From NCBI GenBank assembly GCA_905250025.1, contig CAJNOJ010000031.1:1-64000 (forward strand): a stretch of 64,000 nt of DNA, given 5' to 3'. The translations under genes were made by a program, and so were the position numbers. Of this stretch, positions 11,053 to 22,283 are shown in pieces. Under the pieces are notes generated by a model. The model made no database searches. It saw nothing but the letters and a program-made list of their open reading frames with translations, and was not told where the DNA came from. Source of the DNA: Adineta ricciae. Lineage: Eukaryota > Rotifera > Eurotatoria > Adinetida > Adinetidae. Every line of letters begins with the position of its first letter. The first letter of the stretch is position 1.

Positions 11053-13239
11053 TTACATGACCAGAGTCTTCGTACTAAAATTAGTTATAGAAGAATCTGA
11101 TGTGAATCCGTATGTAGTTGGTATTGAAATCGGTGCTGGCGATTCTTGTTTGATTTCCAAGACAAGATTTTCGGTATGCGTTCTTAGATGATCACCAAAT
11201 TTTTTCAAAGGAACCCATTTCATACAATGTTTCCATAGGCATCGTTGAATCTTCAAATAGAAACTTCGAAAAACAACGGCGCATATCGAACGATTTATAC
11301 ATACGGTAGATGAGTGTTGAACATGGAAAAGTCGAGCGTGAATGAAAACATCTTCACGGCGAGAGAAAGGTTGTCGACAAGAAGCATACTATGCGAAAAG
11401 GAAGAACCATTGAATTGAGGATATCGGAATGATGAATGAAAATTTACTTCACATCGATACACCTGATTGATATCACATTGAAGAACCTCAATTGTTCCAC
11501 TTTCCATTCCGCAATAAACCTACGGAGAAAAAATACTCAAATAGATAATGATCGACGATGTTTTAGACTTCGTACGAGATTATTTTTATAGATCATCGAA
11601 ATGATCGACTGACTCGTTGAAGTTGTGAGTTGCTGAATTAGTTCGTGTGTTTGAGTATTGAATATTTTAATCAAACCGTCAAGTGATGAAGCAATTAACA
11701 GGTGTTGCTGTTGATTCATAGCGATATTTGTTACCGCTTTTTCAAATTCATTGTATTCATAGATAATTGTACCATTCAGAAAATTGTGCACAACAATTTT
11801 CTTATCTGCTGAACAACTGTAGAGTAAGTGATGTGTAGAATCAACGATCAATTGCCGAGGAGATTTTGTATGACCTTAATTCAATGAAGTTTCTTTCGTC
11901 TGAAGTGCTTTTGTTAGGATACCTGATAATGTCAATCGTCGTTGTTCATTCAGTAAGGAAATAACTACAATCGATCCATCAAACGATGATGCTATCAATA
12001 AATGCCGTCCATCGGGGTCGCGTGTTGCTGCTACAGCTGAAACAACGTATGGTGAGCACTTGATTGTATGAATGACACACATCTATTGAGCATATTTACA
12101 GACATATTTTGTCGAGAGAAAAAATCTTAATCCGCGAACCTTTTTCAAGGAAATAAATGCCACTTCACCTGAACCTAAACCAACCATCAATATATGAAAC
12201 TTCACAGCTGTACAATGTACGGGTGCTGCAAGCATAATTTCTCCTTTCGGCTCATGTGATGGATGATCTCGATATAATCTGACTGTTTGATCAAAACCAG
12301 CAACGCACAATATTGTTCCCCCAAATCGTTTACAATGTGCTACTTGTAACGTTTGTGTACCACCATTTGGTGTGAATATCGGTTGATGGCGAGGATGTTC
12401 GGTCAAAGTTTGTATTTGATAAAATCTTACTTGACCATTGAGAGAACACGAATAGAGTATACCACGATACATTCGTAAACAAACAATGGGACTTTGATGA
12501 TTCGTTGTCATAATACCTGGACGTGGTTGTTGGTACTTCGTACGTTGATGAGTTTTGCCCAAACGTCGACGATGCATTATACGCCAAACTTTATAATAAT
12601 TCACTGGAGGATAGTATTGAATAGATGTGACTTTTGGCGCCAGAAATGAATGAGTACCAACACGACGTCGTTTAAGGACGTTACCAAGAATTTCTGCACC
12701 AACAGTTGATCGAGCTGTCGTACGAAATAATCCAGAACACGTACCTAGGAGAAAATCGATCAATTGTTGACCAGAAATGGTAATTAAATCGCATGACTGA
12801 TCGTCGTCAACTTTCTAATTGAAATAAGAGAGAAAGATCGAGAAATTGTTTTATATCCAACGAAGGTGAAGTGTTGAAGTACCTGTTTATTGGATATTCG
12901 TTCAAGTTGATCTCGTACATAGAAAACTTTCATTTCGAAGGGTTGTGATTGATCATATGGCGACTGTTGTTGCTGTAGGTTAACTAACCGAGAATGATTA
13001 ACCATTTTTTTCATAGATTTATTAAAAAATTGTCGATTGATGTTATCCATGTCTTTTCGCTCAACGAAATGATGTCGAAGATTTGATCGTTGAGCAATTT
13101 GTAAGCATAATTGAGAGAGAATATCTCGACCACGACGAGATGACAAAGAACCAAGAAATGTACAACTAACAGATGATGGTAAAGAGGAAGTGACTATGTT
13201 CTGTTGAACAGAGCTGTTTGTAGGCTCTGTCTTAGACAT
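11053..13239 (-). CDS. WD40-repeat protein with two C-terminal C2H2 fingers, resembling the C-terminal half of ZNF106
   Basis: Seven exons join in frame: 12883-13239, 12140-12814, 11923-12082, 11576-11874, 11448-11519, 11305-11388 and 11053-11250. They give 614 residues. After a polar N-terminal 180 residues, WD40-type blades follow, for example IVCLRMYRGILYSCSLNGQVRFY, HLLIASSFDGSIVVI, LLYSCSADKKIVVHNF and HLLIASSLDGLIKIFN. Two C2H2 fingers close the protein. One is split across an intron (CEYASCRQPF then HARLFH), and the other is CLWKHCMKW then HLRTH. This WD40-then-two-fingers order is what I know from ZNF106, a nuclear RNA-binding protein. ZNF106 is about 1,880 residues and has N-terminal fingers and a long disordered region that are absent here. 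The start at 13239 is the first ATG of an exon with no in-frame extension. Function in RNA processing is inferred. Confidence 0.72.
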
Positions 13240-13901
13240 GCTTTTCTTCGAGTAAGTTTAAATTGAACAAAATTTATGAGTAGAAGTTGCTATATGGATG
13301 TAGAACATAAGATAGATGATCGGTCAAACACAAAAAAGTTAAGTCAGAACTATATTGCAATTCGCAACAGGAATCGATTTTAATCTGCCAATTGGATGAC
13401 TGTCGTACGCCTCGACAACATCAAACAGCTCATAATTCAGTACAAATGAACTTGGATACCGTCATACTTATGTTTGTAGGTCATTTTTTGGAATAATTAT
13501 GTATATTTTATAATTATACAATCCTGATGAAGATCGTGGCAAAGTTACAAGGCTTTCAAATCGATAGATGGCGCTGTTATTTACCAAATATCACAACTGT
13601 CACGAAGCTGATGTAACAGAATGCAATATAGTTATAAGTGAAGGTACATTTGCTAATTTTGGTAATCATGTGAATCTGACCAGATGGCTACACATACCGT
13701 CTGTAAATCTTTGGCCTCAATCAATCTATTCTCGGTTGTCAAAGGGCACAAGTATTTGCCTACAAGATTAAGGTGCGAATACGTACGAGTTCACAGCTGT
13801 GTTTTGTTCGCACAGGATAGATAATGCATGGTAACTTTAGACAAAATAGGATATAAAAGAATATTTGTCGTTTAATATCATTAAAAATCAGTAATATCAC
13901 A
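13240..13901. other. Intergenic stretch between divergent genes
   Basis: Probable shared upstream region of the ZNF106-like gene (minus) and the SGNH hydrolase (plus). An open frame at 13568-13771 is not recognised and is left out. Confidence 0.4.
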
Positions 13902-14679
13902 ATGCGGACCATCTTTGTCCTTCTTTTCACGGTTCAACTGTTTATTCTTACAAATCAACAAGGTTTGTATTGTTGAAACTCACACATTTTCCTATTTTTA
14001 TCGGTACGTGAATTTCTTATAGAAATCCTATCTCTATATAGGCGGAAGGTATTTGGTAGCTTTTGGAGATTCGTTTACAGCTGGCGGTGATTCAAAATCG
14101 TATCCACATATAGCAGCAGGTTTATTAAATTGGCAAGTCCGTAATTTTGCCGTCGGCGGAGCTAAAACACACAATATATTTGCACAATTAATCAACGGTG
14201 GCACTGTGTTACCATTAGCCACTCACGTAGTTCTAACCATCAGTGGTAATGATGTAGATGGTATTGGAAAATTGGTAAATATCGCTCGAGTTAATGTCAC
14301 AGCATTCGAAGAGCAATGTACTAAGTTGAAACCAACACTTGTCTCTACTTATAAGCAAATCAAAGGTGCAGTTCGTGCTGAAACAAAAATCTATGCTCTG
14401 CCGTACGTCGATTTCATTAGCGTTGGAAATAGAGTTCCTTATGAGTATGAGTCTCACAAAATACTTCAAATATTGAATAAGCTTGTTGAAGACGCAGCTG
14501 CTGAAGCGAATATCTACTATGTGGCAACTGTCGTTTCGGCCTTTCTCGGTCATGAAATGTATTCTTCAGATCCTTATATAGATGATTTTCAGCATCCAAC
14601 AAATGCAGTTCATCCTAATTTGAAAGGTTATGCTAAAATCGGTGAAGTCCTTGCTGCTTATCTACAAGTTAATTCATGA
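13902..14679 (+). CDS. Secreted SGNH (GDSL-type) hydrolase
   Basis: Exons 13902-13962 and 14042-14679 join in phase 1 and give 232 residues. Exon 1 is a signal peptide (MRTIFVLLFTVQLFIL then TNQQ). The mature part begins with block I, FGDSFTAGGDS, with the nucleophile at about Ser31. The oxyanion glycine lies in FAVGGAKT and the oxyanion asparagine in TISGNDVD. The catalytic histidine is in HPTNAVHPNLKGY near the C-terminus. The residue three before that histidine, normally aspartate (DxxH), is asparagine here. The fold cleaves ester bonds of lipids or acylated carbohydrates, and the substrate cannot be told from sequence. A secreted enzyme acting in the gut or outside the cell is the likely role. 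Confidence 0.85.
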
Positions 14680-14922
14680 TGAAAAGAATCTATTATTTGT
14701 AACATCGTTTCATGTGCGAATAAAGACAACGCACTTGGCTTTGATCTTCAAGATTTTCTTGAATCAAAATATCTACAATTTTCAATTACTCTATTGTATG
14801 AATATGATATAAATGAATGTTTGTTCAATACAGTTCTTCAACATAAATTATGTATATTAATAGACAAGAAACAAGAAGAGAAAACATTGAGTAAAAAAAG
14901 CATCTGGGGATATTCATCACTA

Positions 14923-16141
14923 TTACGATTCAGTACTATTGCATTGCGCAGCAACTTCAGTATACGATTTGCCTGAGCACAGCCAACACCCCGAAAGTAT
15001 TGGTTGATCGAGCAATTTCAAAAGATGATCGTGGTTACTATTCACGTTGTCACTTTGTTTTGCATTCAGCATTGCTATGAGAGATTTTCGTAATTGGTTT
15101 AATTCTAATTGTTGATTCTTGACTTGCTCTATAATTGTATTAATTTCGTTTGTTTCATAATCATCCGTCATCGTGCCAATTGTTGCTGTCTTCTTTAATG
15201 TAACAGTCGATTGTGGAAGTCTCTTCATATCTGAATTCTTATATTCAACAACCCATTCGGAAGGTGATTCGTGGTGAGCAGTAGTGTTGTTATTTGCAGT
15301 TGTTTTGATTCGATTTTGATCACTTTGTGATTCGCATACTGTACCTTTTGATTGTTTAACAAGTTTGATTTGTTTTCTTAATCTTTGGTAAAATTCTTTT
15401 CGTCGGTGGAGTATTTTTTCTTGTTCGGCATCACCAGCATTAAACTCGCTCATTAATGAACCACATTGCTCATTCTCGTTACTATCATCAAACGATTGCA
15501 CTACTTTTGTGGCTATTGAACAATCTGATAGAGGAAACTGCGGCGGAGATGAACGTTTAGGAGGTTCTTCTTCATCACAGTTATCAATGAGAAATGCAGA
15601 AAAAGGAGTTTTCTCATTATTTGTTTGTACATTTGCTTTATCAGTATTAATCTGACAATGAATAAACAACATAGAAACAATCGGTAAAAAACTTTGATAT
15701 ACTTACAGTTGGAGATAACGATGGTGATTGCTGATCATGGATGGACAAAACTTGATCTATTGCACAGATATCATCATCACCGACGACGTTGTTAACTAAA
15801 TGCAGTGAACTATTTCGAAGATTCACACTGTTTCCGTGCGGTTCAGTCGTTGAAACAGATTGATGATTAGCAAAACGTATCTGATGCACCGTTGATGAAT
15901 TAATAAAAGATCTTTGCTGCTGCTGTGGTATGCGAGGTATTGTTTCTAGATATTGCGTTCTTTGGCCGATACTTTCATTTGCCATTGTCACCTTCACTGA
16001 ACAAACTCGTATTTGACGTTCATGTGGTACTATTGGACGTAGCATTGATGAAGGAATGATTCTTGTAATTGTTGCTGGTCGCGGTGGAATAGGACGACAC
16101 GAATGGATTTCGTTTGAATGTGACTGATCTTGGTGGTTCAT
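14923..16141 (-). CDS. Orphan protein with proline-rich N-terminus and C-terminal coiled coil
   Basis: Two exons (15707-16141, 15651-14923) join in phase 0 and encode about 387 residues. The N-terminal half is rich in Pro, Gln and Ser (RPIPPRPATITR, IPRIPQQQQR). The middle has an acidic cluster (DNCDEEEPPKR) and a basic helix (HRRKEFYQRLRKQIKLVKQ). The C-terminal part holds a likely short coiled coil (IIEQVKNQQLELNQLRKSL) after a segment reading ATIGTMTDD. I do not recognise the family; a centrosomal or scaffold protein is a guess only. It lies 409 bases downstream of TDG on the same strand. The gene structure is convincing, the function is not. Confidence 0.55.
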
Positions 16142-16550
16142 CGTATCTATTAGATGAAAAATATTCATTTATTTTTCGTTGTCAAAGTTCAAGCTCTGAC
16201 ATGTGACCTTTATTTCTTTAACATAAATTTAAAGAGTATACAAAAAGGGTAGGTGCATATGTATGTATACCACAAAACAAAAACCAGGAGAGTTCTTTCA
16301 TATTTACATTTGTAAAGAACGAGAGCAAAAAAAAATAGAAAAACTGTACATATGTATAGAATTCATTCGATGATGTTTTCGTGAGATCATCAAACAGAGT
16401 GAACAAAAAATGACGAAAAGTGTTCGACCAACTAAAAAGAATAGGCAAGAAAACAACGATTGTCTTATTGATAAGGAAGAATAATGCACCATTCAGAAAA
16501 TCATTCGTGTAGGGTTCATAGAAGTGAATTTTCATGCTTCTGTGACTGTG
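16142..16550. other. Spacer between TDG and the downstream orphan gene
   Basis: T-rich on the minus strand. The open minus frames here are hydrophobic only because of runs of T and do not look coding. It must hold the TDG 3' UTR and the promoter of the orphan gene. Confidence 0.5.
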
Positions 16551-19215
16551 CTATAGATCATTGATTGATACGTATCGTAAACGTTTGTGTAATGCTGGTG
16601 AATGTTCGTCAATGATATAAGAAAAACGAAATTGGTCAGCATTCGCGGAATCAGAGTCACGTTCGTAACGAACGAATGGAAGATCGTCTATTGAATTTAT
16701 CGAAGGTTTCTCGGCAGGCTTCGATAGTTTTGGGAGAACAATTGTTGAAGAATTCGTGAGGGTTAATGGTACTGGTTTCGCAGCTGAGGGAACAACAATA
16801 AGTGTGGGCTTTGCTACTGATTGTTGACTGGACGGAGAATCTTTCGAAGATGGTATTGATTGTGCACGAATTGTTAATGGTGATGGTTGACGAATCGTGT
16901 CAAATGATGGTAATGGGTCTGATGATTTTACAACTAGCAATGGACGCGAAATAACCGGAGACGCCGAAGGTAAAGATGGAAGATTTGAATGATTAACTGT
17001 TGATGGTTGTGGTTGATGGTGAATTACATAAGATGAATAGGGTGTTGCTGAAGTTGGTAGTCGAGAATTTATGACTAAAGCAAACAGACCGATTTTTCGA
17101 GCTTTTTTTAGAATACTATTAAGTGTGTGCTGATAAATCTACTAATAAACACCGATTGATCACTTACCTGCGGAGTTGTTATTCAAAGATAAACATGTCG
17201 TATTAGATACTTGTTGCCCATTGACACGAACAGTTTGTGGTGCTGGTAAATAATAGGTTTGTTGAGATTGACTCGATGATAATGAAGAATTGTAACTTCC
17301 ATTCGCTAATGCAGCAAGTACAGCTGCATTAGTATTCGAAGATGGATTCTCACAGAAAGAATTTTTCGTTGATATTGATCCATTTGTCGACATAGATGTC
17401 TGACTATTTGATTGTATGAGATTTCTATTTGTTTGAAAAGAAACACGTTGCATTGGTTGATCATGCGTGAGTATATTTTCATTTGTTTGCTGATTTGTAT
17501 TGTGTAAAATAGACATTGTTTGTGTTGTCAATGCTTCAGTATTAAAAATCAGACTTGGCGGTGATGCAGATACAGGTGGATGAGGATGTTTCGATATCAT
17601 CTGACCCGAAGGAATCTTGCCACCGTATGGTTTTAGTCTTTCTTCTGACAATTCCGAGAATGGCGTGTTACTAATTCTTATAACTGTTTTCTGCGAGACA
17701 TCGTCTGTATCTTTGATTTTGATATCGGGAAAAGTGATCTCAGCTTCGTTTAGCGAATGTAATGATCCATTTACAAAATCTCGTAGTTTCCTTAAACCAA
17801 CATAGAACGGTAATTTGTCCTCAGCACGAGGTAATTGGGAGCAACGAGCACTTGAAGATGGCATAACAAAAACATGCTAGAGAAAGAAAAACGCCAACGA
17901 ATTCACTGTATGTTTTACATTTGTTTCTTTAATCAAATATTTACAGTATCTGTTCCAAGAAATAATTCTGGCTGTTTTCCATAATGAAAATGTTTATTTC
18001 CTGCATAAACCTCATAGATACCTAGAATTACCGAAGAACTTCTCCATCAGACATTTTCACTACACAATTCTTACCCCGTCCATTAAATGCAACAATTTTC
18101 GGCCGATACGTTTTAATTTTCTGCATTAAAATCTCCGCACCAGCTGTAATCTCATTCCTAAACAGAAACATTCACTAAAATAACAAGTAAAACACACTTT
18201 CATACTTTGTTATATCCGACCCTGCTTTCGATGGTCTTTGTACAATATTTGTAAAACCAATTCCATACTGTAGCATACGATAGTCATCATTTGCATTCAA
18301 CACATCTGGTATTAAACCAGACATATGTAATAATTTCCAAAAATGATTTCCTGGTCCACCATAATGATGTCCCTTGTGCACAGCATAAAGACTTGGATTG
18401 ACTCCGACCTAAATTTTGAAAAAGTTCGAAATTAAGTAAGGTTATTCAAGATAATTTACAAAGACAATATCAAGATTCGGCTGGAGAATATCCTGAAGAA
18501 CACGTTGAGATAGTTCCTCCTCGGTTGTCCCATCGAAACGATTTGGATTTGTCAATGTGGTGGAAGACTTTCGTTTATTGTTCGTTGGCGTGGTTTGTGG
18601 TGATGACGGAGAAGCCGTTTTATTCATTATGGGTGACACCATAGTATTCGAAGGTGAAGATACTGTTGAACTTTGAGATAAACCATTATCGACTTCCATA
18701 TGCGTACTAAAAAAAGAAAAACGTTCCGAAAATTGCCATAGAAAAACAGATGTTTACTCTTGAGTCTTCGATTCGTTTTCATGATCACGTTTAAGTGATT
18801 GTTTTAATTTTGCAAGAAAAACTTCAGCAACTTCATCCGAACCTAATGTGTTTTTCAAAGCACTAAAATACCCAAAATGAAGATTATTGAAAAGAAACTC
18901 CGTCTGACATACATCAGATCACCACCGGATTCGAGATTTTTTTTGAATGTTTGCATTAAAACATTCTTCACACTATCCAATGCTTCATCCAAAAGTTCTT
19001 GTGTATGACTAAAAAGACAAATAAAGATATTCATTATACTATCGAGTCGAACAAATCAAAGATGGATTTTACGTTTCATTCGCTTGACTCAATGAAGATG
19101 TCGTTTGTTGAGAATTCGACGTTGACGTCAAGGAACTATAGTGGCCATTTGCCGATGTAGTTTCATGTGTTGTCGAACAATCTTGTTGTTCATTGACGAG
19201 ATATTCCGTTGACAT
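16551..19215 (-). CDS. TDG: Thymine-DNA glycosylase (TDG/MUG family) with long Ser/Thr/Pro-rich C-terminus
   Basis: About nine exons join in frame from the ATG at 19215 (MSTEYLVNEQQD) to the TAG or TAA at 16551. The central domain matches TDG closely. It reads RFDGTTEEEL, LDIVFVGVNPS (the catalytic asparagine, human GINPG), KGHHYGGPGNHFWKLLHMSGL, YGIGFTNIVQRP, YRPKIVAFNGRGIYEVY and VMPSSSARCSQLPRAEDK (the helix-penetrating loop with its arginine). TDG removes thymine or uracil opposite guanine and starts base-excision repair in the nucleus. The N-terminus is polar and lysine-rich. After the glycosylase domain come roughly 330 residues of disordered Ser/Thr/Pro/Asn-rich sequence, making the protein about 730 residues against 410 in human. 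Catalytic residues are intact. The TDG call is firm, while the terminal exons are less well constrained. Confidence 0.93.
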
Positions 19216-22200
19216 GGAAAATTATATCCTCATTGACAAATTTTCTTGTTCATAAGAAAAAAAACTCTAAACAAATACAGACAATAAAGCGAACGCTAAG
19301 TGGAGATACACATGTATTGAACTATATATATTATAGCCAATTGTGTTCGATGACAAGAGGAAAGAAAATAAACGAAAGAGAATAAGAAGAAAAAAAAAGA
19401 AAGAAAGAAAGAAAGAAAGGAAACCGTACATTCCAACTCAAACAAGCAGGATATGTCTATTTGTCTAAGTATATATGAATACGCATATAGAAAAAGGAGA
19501 AAAAACATGTATACAAGGCCTTTCTTAAAAGATGAAAATATCGAATAACGTAACAGATGAACCAATCAGTGAAATGATCTGTTTGGTCATTTATAACAGA
19601 TTTTGTCTGATAAATGTGCACAATAAAGTACGAGATCTCAAAGTGATACACAGATCATCAATGGGAGCTACATTTAATCACTTACGTCATCGGGATTATT
19701 CAGCGGATGGTACGATCTTAAGTAATGAATCAGAAAGAAGAAAAGTTTACTAATGTCCATGCAGGAATATTCAAGGCAGCAATCATTCTCATTCAATTGT
19801 ATTTCGATCGAACAAGTCCTCAATCGGTACGTGCAAATTTACAAGCATCGTGTAAATCTATTGATTTTTAGGCATGCGATTCCCTATTCAACGTATCTGT
19901 TTCATATTTTCTTATATTATGTTTTTTCAAGAACATCAGTTGACAATTTGGATTTTTATTCGTTCTCATTCACGTTTGAGGTGAATAAACAAGATCTGAA
20001 CTGATCAATATTGTGCATAGAGAAGAAAAAAAAACAATAAAATCGATCTGTACATAATGGTGTATTGTCAAAGAGTAAAAATATACTGATTCCTTTCGTG
20101 AATTTCTTAACCAATATACCTCCTCGCCACGACATCTATATAAGTACTTGAAAGAGTGTCGAACTTTTTGGTACCATGGATTATATACAAGTAAAAATAC
20201 GCAGCATTACTAATTCTTTTAAAAGCTATTGCCATATTTATTGCTCATATCCTTAAGAAAGAGGATTTTCCTAGGAAATAAACATGAATATATGTATGAT
20301 TTCTAGATGCAATATACATTCCGCAACGATATATTCCCCATAGATTATTAAGGTCGTCTTGACAAATTGTAAACGACACATTTTCACATAAATATAGAAA
20401 AAAGTAATCGTGACAACACCTGATCTTGAACTTTAAGCTATACTAAACAAGCGCAGTGTTATAAATATTCATACTGCTGGTTTTTCGTTAGATTAATTTT
20501 TATTTCAAAGAATAAAGAAATAATGAGAAGTGATGCGTAAAAGCGCAAAGGAACGTCTAACAGTTTTCCCTAAAGAAAATATCTGTCTAGTCCGAACAGT
20601 TTTACTAATAAATATCAGGTACAAGAAAATATGGGTGTATGACTATATTAATGACAAATTCAATGCACACATTTTGTCGAAAACTAGATTCTATAATACA
20701 TCTTCAATAATCATCTTCTTCTCTTTCATCAATATCGTCAAAAGAAATTTTTTGCTAACTAGTGACAATGGTATAATTAGTCTCGAAGATCGCTTAGTCA
20801 ACTGACATGAATAATGCTGTTCTAAAGGCATGCTTTGATATTTAACATTTGAGAAATTTAATAGACAGGATATGAAATTACTAAATTACGTTCATACCTT
20901 CGGCTAAAAGGTAAAAATAAGATTATGAATCATACTTCTATTAACCATGATATTGCTAGTAATATGTATATAAACTTTAACTATTCACTGACTACATTAG
21001 TGCTTCTCTGAATACAAATGATATACTATAGATGAAATCAAATGAAAATATTCGTAACAAAACTATGTGTGCGATTCTGTTCGAGATGCTAATACATTCA
21101 AATATGACTAATTCTTTATTCGAATCGTTCGATCATTGCCAGTATTGAAATCTTTACATATTGCTAATAACGAATCGCAATTATTATACGACATGAAGGC
21201 ATATACAATTAACAATAATCAATCATATTCAAGGAGAGAAATAATGTCGAATGAATTTTAGGTGAAAGAAACTGAGTATCGTAGATTCCAAGTTATAGAT
21301 TGTAATGGAGTGTTTTACAAGAGATGACACACGGTACGATTCTTTTTGTTAGGTTTATCGGAACGTACAGAAACCCTTTTTCCTCATTAAAGATATGATA
21401 TAATCTTCTTGTTTTTCCTTATTCAAATGCAACAAAACTTATAAGCTACAGTAAAACTCCTGCTAGTAAATGTTTATCTAATATGGTCAGTCTATCTCGT
21501 TGAACCCTTGCCGGTTGTACCATGTGAGTTTTGATCCTTTTCTACATGAACTGCTACTTAATGTGAACGTTTTCGGTTGATCCCATCGGTGTTCACATTG
21601 AAAAAGTTAAATCTCTATTTCCGTTTGTGTTTTGTATACCAATTTCAGCTGCTGATTACACTTTTCTCATTTATATAGTGATTCTCAATGTCTTCAACTC
21701 GATCCCAAATGTGTTTTCCGAAATCTAACTCAGTGATCATTTCAATCTTAAGAAGCAAAGTATCAAAAAGATTGGACGAAATATTTTATTACTTTTTCAA
21801 TTGATTATGTTATGGTCGGATCTTTTTCTATTATGCATGTCATGGTTTGATTCTATGACTAAAGGGCTTTTTCTTTTTACCCGACATATGTCATGTCACA
21901 TTAACAACCATATCCAATCATTACTGAACTCTATAAGAATTCAATGATAGATGGAGCTTGAAAAGGTAAAAGATGACTTTTTTTTAAAATAAAACATCAT
22001 TTGCAAAAGAAAAACAAAAAAATAAATAATTTTTTTCTTTGTTTACTTATAATGAAAATTCCTACATAGAACATGATTACTGGGTAGTTTTTTTCTCGAA
22101 AGATGAAGGTAAAAGTCTTATCTGATTCATAGTCATATCGTTCTCTTCTTTCCATAGTCGATAGACGTATCCGTATATCCACGTGAAATAACGGAGGCCA

Positions 22201-22283
22201 TTTTCTTCATAATTCACGTTCGTATATATATATATGTATGTTTCGTTTCAGATGTTTTTTGTTATTTATCTTTGTTAACAAAT
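19216..22283. other. Gene-poor stretch of about 3 kb upstream of HUWE1
   Basis: It separates the divergent TDG and HUWE1 genes. There is a GAAA microsatellite at 19388-19420 and many AT-rich runs. Open frames at 19532-20004 and 20530-20805 lack splice support and family resemblance. The last few hundred bases should contain the HUWE1 promoter and leader. A CAGTAAAACTCC motif near 21450 and a near-inverted copy near 21307 were considered as transposon ends and not accepted. Confidence 0.4.
19388..19420. repeat. (GAAA)n microsatellite
   Basis: About six tandem GAAA units plus a preceding A run, read directly, just upstream of the TDG start. Confidence 0.8.

Noticed and set aside
12330-12587. 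85-codon minus-strand frame overlapping the WD40 gene
   Set aside because: Alternative frame of an exon whose true frame continues the WD40 blades across confirmed splice phases.
16218-16535. Minus-strand hydrophobic open frame between TDG and the orphan gene
   Set aside because: The Phe/Leu richness comes from T runs in what is most likely the TDG 3' UTR.
21300-21470. CAGTAAAACTCC near 21450 with a near-inverted GGAGTGTTTTAC near 21307, considered as transposon terminal repeats
   Set aside because: The match is about ten bases and imperfect, with no target-site duplication and no further symmetry.
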